From Maribacter sp. (GTDB lineage Bacteria; Bacteroidota; Bacteroidia; Flavobacteriales; Flavobacteriaceae), in NCBI GenBank assembly GCA_011050675.1, contig DRFI01000005.1, positions 36,398-100,397 of the forward strand: DNA of 64,000 nt, in the 5' to 3' direction. The notes below the pieces were generated by a model that ran no database searches, had not been told where the DNA came from, and was given only the letters and a program-made list of their open reading frames with translations. Made by a program: the position numbers and the translations under genes. The stretch's first letter is position 1. Each line of letters opens with the position of its first letter. Below are positions 27,244 to 35,910 of the stretch, in pieces.

Positions 27244-27636
27244 ATGATGAAAAAAATAGTACTTGTATTATTTGTTGGCTTACTTGGATTTAGCTTAACA
27301 GCACAAGATGCCGCTGCAAAAATAGAGTTTAAATCAGAAACCGTTGATTATGGCGAAATTGCTAAAGGATCTGACGGAGTAAGAGTTTTTGAATTTACAA
27401 ACACTGGTACTGCACCACTTATTATAAGCAAAGTAAGTTCTAGCTGTGGTTGTACAATTCCTAAAAAGCCAGAAGACCCAATTTTACCAGGTAAAACAGG
27501 GGAGATTCAAGTAAAATATGACACAAACAGAGTTGGTCCTATTCGTAAAGCTATTACGGTAATATCTAACGCTGATACTCCTACAAAGGTTTTAAAAATA
27601 AAAGGAGAAGTTCAGGCTGCTACTGGCACCAAATAA
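27244..27636 (+). CDS. Secreted DUF1573 protein
   Basis: A 130-residue exported protein with a signal peptide (about residues 1-21, cleaved after LTAQ-like sequence). The mature part is one DUF1573 immunoglobulin-like domain: FEFTNTGTAPLIISKVSSSCGCTIPKKPEDPILPGKTGEIQVKYDTNRVG, with the typical SSCGCT motif, then KVLKIKGEV. Such ASH/MSP-like domains are common in Bacteroidota; the role is unknown and a periplasmic site is inferred. A strong promoter and a terminator flank it, so it is monocistronic and probably well expressed. Confidence 0.88.
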   Translation: MMKKIVLVLFVGLLGFSLTAQDAAAKIEFKSETVDYGEIAKGSDGVRVFEFTNTGTAPLIISKVSSSCGCTIPKKPEDPILPGKTGEIQVKYDTNRVGPIRKAITVISNADTPTKVLKIKGEVQAATGTK

Positions 27637-27658
27637 AGAAAACTCTTTAGAAAATAAA

Positions 27659-27684
27659 AAAGCTCAACTGAAAAGTTGGGCTTT
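27659..27684 (+). terminator. Terminator after the DUF1573 gene
   Basis: 11-bp stem (27659-27669 and 27674-27684) with one G-U pair, GAAA loop and an 8-nt T-run, 22 bp past the stop codon. Confidence 0.9.
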
Positions 27685-27690
27685 TTTTAT

Positions 27691-27726
27691 ATTTTAATTT
27701 TAATTTTAATTTTAATTTTAATTTTA
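27691..27726. repeat. (ATTTTA)6 hexamer microsatellite
   Basis: Six perfect copies of ATTTTA run from the DUF1573 terminator into the stop codon of the minus-strand PDZ protein (TTA at 27724-27726). On the minus strand each unit supplies a further TAA, so the array lies just after translation ends and changes in copy number would not alter the protein. Confidence 0.9.
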
Positions 27727-29055
27727 ATCGAATAAGGGTTTTAAAACAAAACTGAACAACAAGTCATTATCATACCTCTCGACTAAAACTTTTATTTTCT
27801 TATCCTTTTTAAAATTGAGCATATGCATAATTTCTTGCAATTTATATCGATGGATGCGTTTCCCGTTAACTGCCAATATTACATCGCCCTCTCTTAACCC
27901 TGCCGAGTGCGCCGGACTCCCTTGACGAATGCCCGATACAATTATTTCTGGAACAAGACTTAATCTTGTTGCCCCTTGCAATACTATTTGCACATTACCA
28001 TAAGATTTTGCATCCTTTTGGACAATACCATTTGCGTCGGCTATCCTTTCCGAGACATATCTCATGCCCGCATGCTGTAAATTAATTCCACTAATATTGT
28101 ACTGAAACAACTTATCAAAATTTGAATTCTTCGTCAATATCAATTTCTCATTGGTATAATCAAAAGCAATATTAAAACGCTTTATAACCTCACCACCTAA
28201 ACTACCATTTCTTCCTCCAAAATCTATAATAGTAGTAAATGTTTCCATATCTGGAAAAGCCGCTTTTGCATCACTCAAAATAAAATCTGCAATTTTTAAA
28301 TGATTTATTTTTGTTCTCTTTCCATATATATTACCAGCAAGACCTTGTCCTAAAAAATCTTGGTAGTGTTTTTCTGGTAATTGTATTCTTTCATCTTCAA
28401 AAAGCCAAACAGCATCACTACTGCCAGTATCCAATAACATTTTTACAGGAATTTCATCTGTTTTATTAATCATTACAAAAGCATCTAAATATGCCTTTCT
28501 TCTAATGACCGACATATCCACTACCCTAGTATTCTTCGATGTTTTGTACTTATATAGCTCGGGATCATAAAATTTAATTGTTTTTTTTATGTAATTGATA
28601 TCCACTACAAAATCTCTAAACAAATCATAACCTATAATACCATGTATAGGAATACCTAAGCTTGGCGAGAAATTAATACCCGCATCCATTACTACATAAA
28701 TGTTTTGCGAAGTATTCTTAGTATTCCCTAATTGAACAAAATTACCGGTAGACTTAAGAGCATTTATAGGATCCCCTTCCCCTAACCCATTTATAGTTAT
28801 CTCAGTTACATTATTCAATTGAATAGAATCTTGATCAGCTAAATTGAACAGTATAGGAGTACCTACACCAGAGTCAAGAACAAAAGACAACTCTGATCCA
28901 TTTACTTCTATAGGTATAACAATTAAATTATTTATCAACTGAAATTTCACTTTATGAAATTTCTTGCCAGCAGGTAACTGATATGTTTGCGCTATTCCCG
29001 AGAAGGAAAAACAACACACTAAAACAATAGAAAGAAAGGTATGTTTTCGTAACAT
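27724..29055 (-). CDS. Retropepsin-like aspartyl protease with PDZ domain
   Basis: A 443-residue exported protein: signal peptide to about residue 22 (FSGIAQ), two retropepsin-like halves with FVLDSGVGTPILF (about residues 58-70) and MLLDTGSSDAVWLF (about 206-219), and a C-terminal PDZ domain (GSPAHSAGLREGDVILAVNGKRI, about 380-402). Having both Asp-Ser-Gly and Asp-Thr-Gly in one chain would let it act as a monomeric two-lobed aspartyl peptidase; this is inferred. It faces away from the aminotransferase gene. The stop codon is within a hexamer repeat. Confidence 0.83.
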   Translation of the reverse strand: MLRKHTFLSIVLVCCFSFSGIAQTYQLPAGKKFHKVKFQLINNLIVIPIEVNGSELSFVLDSGVGTPILFNLADQDSIQLNNVTEITINGLGEGDPINALKSTGNFVQLGNTKNTSQNIYVVMDAGINFSPSLGIPIHGIIGYDLFRDFVVDINYIKKTIKFYDPELYKYKTSKNTRVVDMSVIRRKAYLDAFVMINKTDEIPVKMLLDTGSSDAVWLFEDERIQLPEKHYQDFLGQGLAGNIYGKRTKINHLKIADFILSDAKAAFPDMETFTTIIDFGGRNGSLGGEVIKRFNIAFDYTNEKLILTKNSNFDKLFQYNISGINLQHAGMRYVSERIADANGIVQKDAKSYGNVQIVLQGATRLSLVPEIIVSGIRQGSPAHSAGLREGDVILAVNGKRIHRYKLQEIMHMLNFKKDKKIKVLVERYDNDLLFSFVLKPLFD

Positions 29056-29154
29056 AATCTGTATGAATTAGTTAACACCTTATAAGATACATAATAAATG
29101 TATACGACACCCAATTTTAACTTGTATTGAAAAATCAAATAAAACCTAATTATA

Positions 29155-29185
29155 TTGTAAGAACCATTATCATTTATCACTTTTG
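29155..29185 (+). promoter_or_regulatory. Possible promoter of the aminotransferase-murB operon
   Basis: TTG at 29155-29157, 20-bp spacer, then CACTTTTG at 29178-29185, one base from the TAnnTTTG consensus; the ATG follows 17 bp later. Spacing is right, the -7 box is imperfect. Confidence 0.4.
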
Positions 29186-29202
29186 TGTAAAATATATTCA
29201 AT

Positions 29203-30393
29203 ATGCCATCTGTTTCAAATAAGGGGCTTTCCATGCCCCAATCACCTATAAGAAAATTAGTTCCCTTTGCAGAAAATGCAAAAAAGAGAGGAATTAATGT
29301 TATTCACCTTAATATTGGGCAACCAGATATAAAAACGCCACAACAAGCGTTGGATGCCGTAAAGAATAATAATATTAGTGTTTTAGAATACAGCCGTACC
29401 GAAGGTTCTGAAGAGTTTAGAACTAAAATTGCGAAGTATTACGAAAAATACGATATACACGTAAGTGCTACAGATCTTATTGTAACTACAGGTGGGTCTG
29501 AAGCTTTGGCTTTTGCAATGAATACTATTGCAGATACAAATGATGAAATTATTATACCTGAACCGTTTTATGCGAATTATAACGGTTTTGCAACTGCTTG
29601 CGGCATAACTGTCGTGCCGGTAGTATCAAAATTAGAAGATAATTTTGCACTACCTCCTATAGAGGAATTTGAAAAACTAATTACTTCTAGAACCAAGGCT
29701 ATTTTAATATGCAACCCAGGTAACCCAACAGGTTATTTATATAGTAAGAAAGAAATTGAAAAATTAGCTGCATTAGTAAAAAAGCATAATATTTTTTTAG
29801 TTGCTGATGAAGTATATAGAGAGTTCACCTATGATAATAAAACCCACACTTCTATTTTAAAAGAAGAAGGATTAGAGGAACATGCTATCGTTATAGATTC
29901 TGTCTCTAAAAGATACAGTATGTGCGGTGCTAGAATAGGATACCTTGTTTCTAAGAACAAAGATTTTATCGCAACCGCTATGAAATTTGCACAAGCAAGA
30001 CTTTCTCCACCAACATATGCACAGATAGCAAGTGAGGCTGCTTTAGAAACACCAGATAGTTATTTTGCTGATGTGAAGACTGAATATGTAGCAAGAAGAA
30101 ATATTCTAATAGCAGAGTTAGAAAAAATTGAAGGTATAAAAATAGCAAAACCTCAAGGGGCATTCTATTGTATTGCTGAATTACCTATTAAGGATGCAGA
30201 CCATTTTGCGCAATGGCTACTAGAAGACTTTAATATGGATAATGAAACTGTTATGGTTGCACCCGCAGCAGGTTTTTATGCCACAGAAGGTTTAGGGAAG
30301 AACCAAATTAGAATTGCCTACGTACTTGATCAAGAAAGCCTAAAAAGAGCTGTTCGTATTTTAAAAGAGGCACTTAAAAGTTACAAAGGTTAA
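29203..30393 (+). CDS. Aspartate/aromatic-type aminotransferase
   Basis: A 396-residue fold-type I PLP aminotransferase. Signatures are the substrate-gating N-terminus (SPIRKLVPFAENAKKRGINVIHLNIGQPDIKTP), the cofactor region VTTGGSEALAFAMN, CNPGNPTGYLYSKKE, VADEVYREFTYD and the PLP-lysine loop SVSKRYSMCGARIGYL (Lys about 240), with the substrate-carboxylate Arg in NQIRIAYV. The amino donor specificity (Asp, aromatic or other) cannot be read off. Its stop codon overlaps the murB start by one base (TAATG). Confidence 0.9.
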   Translation: MPSVSNKGLSMPQSPIRKLVPFAENAKKRGINVIHLNIGQPDIKTPQQALDAVKNNNISVLEYSRTEGSEEFRTKIAKYYEKYDIHVSATDLIVTTGGSEALAFAMNTIADTNDEIIIPEPFYANYNGFATACGITVVPVVSKLEDNFALPPIEEFEKLITSRTKAILICNPGNPTGYLYSKKEIEKLAALVKKHNIFLVADEVYREFTYDNKTHTSILKEEGLEEHAIVIDSVSKRYSMCGARIGYLVSKNKDFIATAMKFAQARLSPPTYAQIASEAALETPDSYFADVKTEYVARRNILIAELEKIEGIKIAKPQGAFYCIAELPIKDADHFAQWLLEDFNMDNETVMVAPAAGFYATEGLGKNQIRIAYVLDQESLKRAVRILKEALKSYKG

Positions 30394-31409
30394 TGGTTGT
30401 ACATGAATACTTTTCATTAAAAAAATACAATACTTTCGGTATTGATGCTACAGCAAGATACTTTGTTGAAGTCACCTCTATTGAAGAACTACAAAATATT
30501 CTAGGCAACCAAGATTATTCACGTAAAATAATTATAGGCGGCGGCAGTAATATGCTGCTTACAGATCATATTGATGCTCTTTTTATCCATGTAAATTTAA
30601 AGGGAAAACAAATTATTTCAGAATCCCCAAATATTGTTCAGGTTCAGGTAATGGCTGGTGAAAATTGGCATGAAATGGTTATGTGGGCACTTGATAATGA
30701 TTTTGGGGGACTGGAAAACATGTCCCTGATTCCTGGCAATACCGGTACTGCGCCTATTCAAAATATAGGTGCCTATGGTGTTGAGCTTAAAGATTGCTTT
30801 GTAAGTTGTGAAGCTGTTAGAATTTTAGATCAACATCTGGTTACATTTACAAAAGAAGAATGCAAATTCGGGTACAGAGATTCGTTCTTTAAAAATGAGG
30901 GTAAAAATAAATATGTGATTACCTCGGTAACTTTTTCGTTCACCAAAAAGGACCACAAAATAAATTCTGGATACGGCGCTATTGGAAACCAATTAGAAAA
31001 AGAGTCGATTTTAAATCCTACAATTAAAGACATTTCTAATGCTGTCATTGCGATACGCCAAAGCAAATTACCTGATCCAAAAGTATTAGGTAACAGTGGT
31101 AGCTTTTTTAAAAACCCTATTGTTTCAACTGAAATATTTGAGTTATTTACAGCTAAAAATCCTGATGCTCCTTTTTATAAAATGTCTGATGACTTTTATA
31201 AAATACCAGCAGGCTGGTTAATAGAACAATGCGGATTTAAAGGAAAACGAATTGGTGATGCTGGAGTTCACAAAAATCAAGCGTTAGTACTTGTGAATTA
31301 TGATAAAGCTACCGGAAAAGACATTCTAGACCTTGCCGCCAAAATCATTAAGGAGGTTAAAAGGACTTTTAGTATTGAAATAAGTCCAGAGGTGAACTTA
31401 ATAAAATAA
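30393..31409 (+). CDS. murB: UDP-N-acetylenolpyruvoylglucosamine reductase
   Basis: A 338-residue FAD enzyme that reduces UDP-GlcNAc-enolpyruvate to UDP-MurNAc with NADPH. FAD-binding motifs are IIGGGSNMLLTD (about residues 46-57) and LENMSLIPGNTGTAPIQNIGAYGVEL (about 107-132). The catalytic loop contains KVLGNSGSFFKNP (Ser as proton donor, about 229-241) and the C-terminal Glu is in ISPEVNLI. This is the long type I form like E. coli MurB. It follows the aminotransferase with a 1-bp overlap. Confidence 0.96.
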   Translation: MVVHEYFSLKKYNTFGIDATARYFVEVTSIEELQNILGNQDYSRKIIIGGGSNMLLTDHIDALFIHVNLKGKQIISESPNIVQVQVMAGENWHEMVMWALDNDFGGLENMSLIPGNTGTAPIQNIGAYGVELKDCFVSCEAVRILDQHLVTFTKEECKFGYRDSFFKNEGKNKYVITSVTFSFTKKDHKINSGYGAIGNQLEKESILNPTIKDISNAVIAIRQSKLPDPKVLGNSGSFFKNPIVSTEIFELFTAKNPDAPFYKMSDDFYKIPAGWLIEQCGFKGKRIGDAGVHKNQALVLVNYDKATGKDILDLAAKIIKEVKRTFSIEISPEVNLIK

Positions 31410-31438
31410 CCCCTGTGAAATAAATCACAAGGGTTATT
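31405..31438 (+). terminator. Hairpin at the murB stop codon
   Basis: 13-nt arms (31405-31417 and 31426-31438, one C-A mismatch) enclose an 8-nt loop and include the murB TAA. No T-run follows; A/C-rich sequence does. It may be a processing or stability hairpin rather than a classic terminator. A second weak palindrome (AAGTGG 31463-31468 / CCACTT 31484-31489) follows. Confidence 0.5.
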
Positions 31439-31615
31439 ACCAAACCAAACCAACCAAAAACAAAGTGGGCAGTTACCAGCCGACCACTTATTCAATATAT
31501 ATTTTTAGAAAACGCATCGTTAACAATCAATTTTATAATTTAGCGTTTAAGCATATACGGTTCAATCTTAGTATTTGGATGTCCATTAAATAAAAAATTG
31601 TACATCTTTTAAATT

Positions 31616-32179
31616 ATGAGCACTTTATTAGAAAATCATATTGTTGAATTATTACAAGAGCGAAACGAAAAAGCGATTTCCCTTTTGTACGATAATTATG
31701 CCGACACCTTACTGGGTGTTGCCAATAAAGTCGTACGTGATCCTGAACTTGCACAAGATGTTGTTCAAGAATCTTTTGTAAAAATTTGGAAGAAAGCAGA
31801 TACCTACGATCCAAAAAAAGCTAAACTTTTTACATGGCTCTTCAGAATTACACGTAACACAGCTATAGATAAGTTAAGAAGTGTTAACACAAAATCAGAT
31901 AAAGAAATCCAAATAGATGTTTCTGACGTATATACTTTAGGCGTAGAAAGTACAAGGCCAGAGTTAATGGATGTAAGAGAACATCTAGGCAAAATTGAAG
32001 ATAAATATCAAATTGTTTTAGAAGCTCTTTTCTTTCAAGGCATGACCCAACAAGAAGCAAGTGATGAGTTGGACATACCTTTAGGAACCATTAAATCTCG
32101 ACTAAAGATTGGATTGCGCGAATTAGGCAAAATATATGGCCCTGCCTTAATTGCCATGATTTTAAATGTTGTATTATGA
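31616..32179 (+). CDS. ECF-type RNA polymerase sigma factor (SigK-like)
   Basis: A 187-residue extracytoplasmic-function sigma factor. Region 2 has YDNYADTLLGVANKVVRDPELAQDVVQESFVKIWKKADTYDPKKAKLFTWLFRITRNTAIDKLR (about residues 24-88) and region 4 has LEALFFQGMTQQEASDELDIPLGTIKSRLKIGLRELG, a clear helix-turn-helix for -35 recognition. It overlaps its anti-sigma gene by 4 bp, the usual arrangement for a membrane-regulated pair. No self-recognised promoter was identified in the 206-bp upstream region, which has murB hairpins and no ORF. Confidence 0.93.
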   Translation: MSTLLENHIVELLQERNEKAISLLYDNYADTLLGVANKVVRDPELAQDVVQESFVKIWKKADTYDPKKAKLFTWLFRITRNTAIDKLRSVNTKSDKEIQIDVSDVYTLGVESTRPELMDVREHLGKIEDKYQIVLEALFFQGMTQQEASDELDIPLGTIKSRLKIGLRELGKIYGPALIAMILNVVL

Positions 32180-32934
32180 AAGACAAAATAAAAATTTTCC
32201 TTGATTCTGATTTATTGGAACAGTACCTACTAGGAACTACAACAGATTTGGAAAGCATGCAAGTAGAGCGCTACATTGCCATGTACCCAGAGGTAAGAGA
32301 AACTTATGCCGAATTGCAAGATAATTTAGAGGTGTTTGCAAAATTACACGCTATTGAAGCTCCACAAGGTTTAAAAGATAAAATAAACTCAAGAATAAAA
32401 GCAGAACGTAAAGGCAGAAAAAGATTTTACAGTTATGCAATTGCTGCCAGTATTACAGCTATAATGTTTATTGGTATCTCTACTTTCTTCTGGAATCAAA
32501 ATCAGAGCTTACAAGAAGAAAATAGTGTTGTTAGCAATAAAATAAAATTGCTTGAAGAAAACATGAAAGAGCAATTAGAAGATGTGCGTAATCAGTTCAT
32601 CGTTCTAAACAATCCTCAAACTAAAAGGTATAATGTAAAGGGTAATCAAAAAGCAAAGGACTTAAAGGCTGTTGCTTACATTAACCCAGTAAAGAAGTTA
32701 TCATATATTAACGTTAGCAAATTACCTCATATCCCTGAAAGTCAATGTTTTCAAATGTGGGCAGAAGTTAATGGTAAAATGATTAACCTAGGTATTATAG
32801 AGGAAGCTGGTGATCAGCAAAAGTTATTAGCATTACCATATGCTGAAAATGCTGTAGGTTATATTACAATAGAACAAAAAGGTGGCAACCATGCGCCAAG
32901 TGTAGAAAATATAGTTGCGAATATAGCTTACTAA
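32176..32934 (+). CDS. Membrane anti-sigma factor, RskA type
   Basis: A 252-residue single-pass membrane protein that should hold the ECF sigma factor inactive at the inner membrane. The N-terminal part (FLDSDLLEQYLLGTTTDLESMQVERYIAMYPEVRETYAELQ) resembles an anti-sigma domain; a transmembrane helix lies at about residues 91-108 (YSYAIAASITAIMFIGISTFF), followed by a short coiled coil and an RskA-like C-terminal domain with FQMWAEVNGKMINLGII and YAENAVGYITIEQKGG. The C-terminal domain is outside the cytoplasm and presumably senses stress. It is translationally coupled to the sigma factor. Confidence 0.9.
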   Translation: MKDKIKIFLDSDLLEQYLLGTTTDLESMQVERYIAMYPEVRETYAELQDNLEVFAKLHAIEAPQGLKDKINSRIKAERKGRKRFYSYAIAASITAIMFIGISTFFWNQNQSLQEENSVVSNKIKLLEENMKEQLEDVRNQFIVLNNPQTKRYNVKGNQKAKDLKAVAYINPVKKLSYINVSKLPHIPESQCFQMWAEVNGKMINLGIIEEAGDQQKLLALPYAENAVGYITIEQKGGNHAPSVENIVANIAY

Positions 32935-32957
32935 GTTATCACACATAAAGTATTCTT

Positions 32958-32979
32958 AAAGCCCCAATTTTGGGGCTTT
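32958..32979 (+). terminator. Terminator of the sigma/anti-sigma operon
   Basis: 10-bp perfect stem AAAGCCCCAA / TTGGGGCTTT with a 2-nt loop, then a T-run (32981-32986). It begins 23 bp past the anti-sigma stop codon. Confidence 0.9.
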
Positions 32980-32985
32980 ATTTTT

Positions 32986-32993
32986 TATCTTTG
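32986..32993 (+). promoter_or_regulatory. -7 element of the Cys-rich small protein gene
   Basis: TATCTTTG, an exact TAnnTTTG match, overlapping the end of the upstream terminator T-run; the ATG is 15 bp downstream. Confidence 0.45.
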
Positions 32994-33007
32994 TATAAAA
33001 TTTTTAT

Positions 33008-33211
33008 ATGAAACTAGTATTATTAACCATTGGGTTGTTAGCATTGGCTTTTGCAGGTATTGCAATAAAAATATGGTCTAAAAAAGATGGTGAATTTGCA
33101 GGCACTTGTGCTAGTCAAAGTCCTTTTTTAAATCAAGATGGGCAAGCATGTGGAATGTGTGGTAAATTACCAAGCGAACAAGATTGTAAGAAAGACGCCA
33201 TCACAGAATAG
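33008..33211 (+). CDS. Small Cys-rich membrane-anchored protein (67 aa)
   Basis: A 67-residue protein: a hydrophobic N-terminal helix (about residues 2-23, LVLLTIGLLALAFAGIAIKIW) followed by a short exposed tail with four cysteines (Cys34, Cys48, Cys51, Cys60) in the pattern C-x13-CGMC-x8-C. The CxxC pair suggests metal or disulfide binding, not proven. I know similar small proteins in Flavobacteriaceae without assigned function. It has its own -7 element and a terminator before it; the next gene, a sigma factor, starts 43 bp later. Confidence 0.75.
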   Translation: MKLVLLTIGLLALAFAGIAIKIWSKKDGEFAGTCASQSPFLNQDGQACGMCGKLPSEQDCKKDAITE

Positions 33212-33254
33212 GCAAAATTCATTATCTTAACCTTACGCACACCAAAACCAGTAT

Positions 33255-33812
33255 TTGAACAACACAGGCACTTTAGAAGAAACTATACTAAAAGCGAAAC
33301 AAGGCAATCAAATTGCTTTTAGTCGTTTATTAGATATGTTCTGGAACGATGTTTACGGTTTTCAACTAAAACGTACTGAAAATGAGAATGATTCTGAGGA
33401 TATAACTATACAGACATTCTCTAAGGCATTTGATAAAATACACACCTATAATGACTCTTATGTATTTAAAACTTGGCTAATTGCCATTTCTAAGAATATA
33501 CATATTGACCTTGTTAGAAAGCGTAAAAAAAATCTACTAGATTCCAGAAGTAATTCTGAAGCTATTACCAGTGCGCTAGACGCTTCACCTTCTATGGAGG
33601 ATCAATTAATCCAAGAGCAAAACTTAGCTGATTTACTTAGGGATATTAAAAAATTAAAACCTCATTACCAAGCTGTTATTAATCTTAGGTATTTTAATGA
33701 ATTGAGCTATGCCGATATCGCAATCAATTTAAATGAACCTATTAACAGCGTAAAAGTAAAGTTATTAAGGGCAAAAAAATTACTTTCCGAGATTATTAAG
33801 GCTAGAAAATAA
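33255..33812 (+). CDS. RNA polymerase sigma factor, ECF-like
   Basis: A 185-residue sigma-70-family protein with region 2 (FSRLLDMFWNDVYGFQLKRTENENDSEDITIQTFSKAFDKI, then FKTWLIAISKNIHIDLVRKRKK) and region 4 (INLRYFNELSYADIAINLNEPINSVKVKLLRAKKLL). The start is a TTG at 33255, the only start that keeps the region 2 N-terminus; the first ATG comes much later. No anti-sigma gene follows, unlike the sigma factor at 31616, so its control is not visible. lipA follows after 109 bp with its own -7 box. Confidence 0.88.
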   Translation: MNNTGTLEETILKAKQGNQIAFSRLLDMFWNDVYGFQLKRTENENDSEDITIQTFSKAFDKIHTYNDSYVFKTWLIAISKNIHIDLVRKRKKNLLDSRSNSEAITSALDASPSMEDQLIQEQNLADLLRDIKKLKPHYQAVINLRYFNELSYADIAINLNEPINSVKVKLLRAKKLLSEIIKARK

Positions 33813-33898
33813 ATAGCTATCCAAAACTAAAAAATTAAATAATTTAAAGCTCATTTGTGCAGTATGTAATTCTGCTTTATCCTCACTTTATTAGTTTG

Positions 33899-33906
33899 TA
33901 TATTTG
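33899..33906 (+). promoter_or_regulatory. -7 element of lipA
   Basis: TATATTTG, an exact TAnnTTTG match, 15 bp before the lipA ATG. No -33 TTG is seen at canonical distance. Confidence 0.45.
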
Positions 33907-33921
33907 TATTAAAATTAAAGC

Positions 33922-34797
33922 ATGTCAACAGTTTTAAAAGAAAATGTAGCTCCACCAAAAGGTAAACCGAAATGGTTAAGGGTAAAATTACCTACAGGTA
34001 AAAAATACACTCAACTTAGAGGCTTGGTTGACAAGTACGACCTGCATACTATTTGCACCAGTGGTAGTTGTCCGAATATGGGAGAATGCTGGGGAGAAGG
34101 TACCGCTACTTTTATGATATTAGGTAATGTCTGTACTAGATCATGTGGCTTCTGCGGTGTTAAAACTGGTAGACCAGAAAATGTTGATTGGGCAGAACCT
34201 GAAAAGGTAGCGAGATCCATAAAAATTATGGGTATCAAGCACGCTGTAGTTACTTCTGTTGACAGAGATGACCTTAAGGACATGGGCTCTATAATATGGG
34301 CAGAAACTGTTAAGGCCATTCGAAGAATGAACCCAACAACGACTTTAGAGACTTTAATACCAGATTTTCAAGGTATAGAGAAACATTTGGATAGAATTAT
34401 AGCGGTTTCACCAGAAGTTGTTTCTCATAACATGGAAACTGTTAAGAGACTGACTAGAGAGGTTCGTATTCAAGCAAAATATGAACGTAGTCTAGAAGCA
34501 CTTAACTACTTAAAAAAACAAGGTATCAATAGAACTAAATCTGGTATCATGTTAGGTTTAGGCGAACATGAAGACGAGGTAATTACTACCTTGGCAGACC
34601 TTCGAAAGGTTGATGTTGATGTTGTTACTATTGGTCAATACTTGCAGCCATCCAAAAAGCATTTACCGGTTAAAGAGTTCATAACACCTGAACAATTTAA
34701 GAAGTATGAGGACATAGGTCTTGAAATGGGTTTTAGACATGTAGAAAGTGGCGCATTAGTTCGATCTTCTTACAAAGCACATAAGCACATTCTATAA
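33922..34797 (+). CDS. lipA: Lipoyl synthase
   Basis: A 291-residue radical-SAM enzyme that inserts two sulfurs into the octanoyl group on lipoyl domains. It has both iron-sulfur sites: the auxiliary cluster C45, C50 and C56 ([13 protein letters not shown]) and the radical-SAM motif CTRSCGFC (C71, C75, C78). Also seen are [13 protein letters not shown] and the C-terminal [11 protein letters not shown], whose Ser ligates the auxiliary cluster. Length is normal. It is followed by gap after about 100 bp. Confidence 0.97.
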   Translation: MSTVLKENVAPPKGKPKWLRVKLPTGKKYTQLRGLVDKYDLHTICTSGSCPNMGECWGEGTATFMILGNVCTRSCGFCGVKTGRPENVDWAEPEKVARSIKIMGIKHAVVTSVDRDDLKDMGSIIWAETVKAIRRMNPTTTLETLIPDFQGIEKHLDRIIAVSPEVVSHNMETVKRLTREVRIQAKYERSLEALNYLKKQGINRTKSGIMLGLGEHEDEVITTLADLRKVDVDVVTIGQYLQPSKKHLPVKEFITPEQFKKYEDIGLEMGFRHVESGALVRSSYKAHKHIL

Positions 34798-34899
34798 TTT
34801 CAAGGAAACACTCTTATTTTATTAGATTAAACGCTAATGGTTACTAGTTCTTAATTTCATAGAACCATATGTATAATTATTTATATGTAACTATAACCA

Positions 34900-35910
34900 A
34901 TGCAGAAACTGAACATAGGCATCAATGGTTTTGGAAGAATAGGTAGAACCCTATTTCGACTAATGCAAGAACAGGAAAATTTAAATATTGTTGCCATAAA
35001 TGATTTGGCAGATACCAGAACCCTATCGCACTTATTAAAATATGATAGTATTCATGGTACTTCACCTCATACTATTTCTTGCGATGAAAAGCATATTATT
35101 GTTAATGATACACCTATTATATTATTTAACGAATCTCATCCTTCTAAAATAAACTGGGGATCAGCAGCGGTTGATTTAGTTGTGGAATGTACCGGTAAAT
35201 TCAAAGACAAAGAAACTTTATCTTTTCACATTAAAAATGGAGCTAAAAAAGTAATTCTTTCTGTTCCACCTACGGAAGATGATATTAAAATGATTGTTTT
35301 CGGTATCAATGAAAATACGTTGACAAAATCTGATGATATCATTTCAAATGCATCTTGTACCACAAACAATGCTGCGCCAATGATTAAGATCATCAATGAC
35401 CTTTGCGGTATTGAACAGGCCTATATTACAACTATACATTCCTACACTACCGATCAAAGCTTACATGATCAACCGCATAGAGATTTAAGAAGAGCTCGTG
35501 CCGCATCGCAATCTATTGTACCTACAACCACCGGTGCAGCAAAAGCACTGACCAAAATATTCCCAGAATTGGCAGATACTATTGGAGGTTGCGGTATACG
35601 TGTTCCTGTACCTAACGGGTCATTAACCGACATAACCTTAAATGTAAAAAGGGCTACAAGTATTGATGAAATAAACTCTACATTTGAAAAAGCATCAAAA
35701 AATGAGTTTAAAAATATTGTTTACTACACCAGCGATCCAATAGTTTCTATAGATATAAACAATAGTTGCTATTCTTGTACGTTTGATTCATTAATGACTT
35801 CAGTCATAGGTAAAATGGTTAAAATTATTGGCTGGTACGATAACGAAACTGGATATAGCAGTAGAATTATAGATTTAATTAACTTCATTAGTATTAAAAA
35901 TTATATTTGA
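34900..35910 (+). CDS. gap: Glyceraldehyde-3-phosphate dehydrogenase
   Basis: A 336-residue glycolytic/gluconeogenic dehydrogenase. The Rossmann motif INGFGRIGR (residues 8-16) and Asp35 in NDLADTRTLSHLLKYDS indicate NAD preference. The catalytic Cys is Cys153 in SNASCTTNNAAP and the partner His is in TTIHSYTTDQ (about 180). Its stop codon TGA overlaps the TTG start of the hybrid kinase by 4 bp. No standard -7 box was found in the 102 bp upstream. Confidence 0.95.
   Translation: MQKLNIGINGFGRIGRTLFRLMQEQENLNIVAINDLADTRTLSHLLKYDSIHGTSPHTISCDEKHIIVNDTPIILFNESHPSKINWGSAAVDLVVECTGKFKDKETLSFHIKNGAKKVILSVPPTEDDIKMIVFGINENTLTKSDDIISNASCTTNNAAPMIKIINDLCGIEQAYITTIHSYTTDQSLHDQPHRDLRRARAASQSIVPTTTGAAKALTKIFPELADTIGGCGIRVPVPNGSLTDITLNVKRATSIDEINSTFEKASKNEFKNIVYYTSDPIVSIDINNSCYSCTFDSLMTSVIGKMVKIIGWYDNETGYSSRIIDLINFISIKNYI

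Noticed and set aside
27691..27726. Phase-variable coding microsatellite
   Set aside because: The array lies past the stop codon of the PDZ gene, so copy number cannot change its reading frame.
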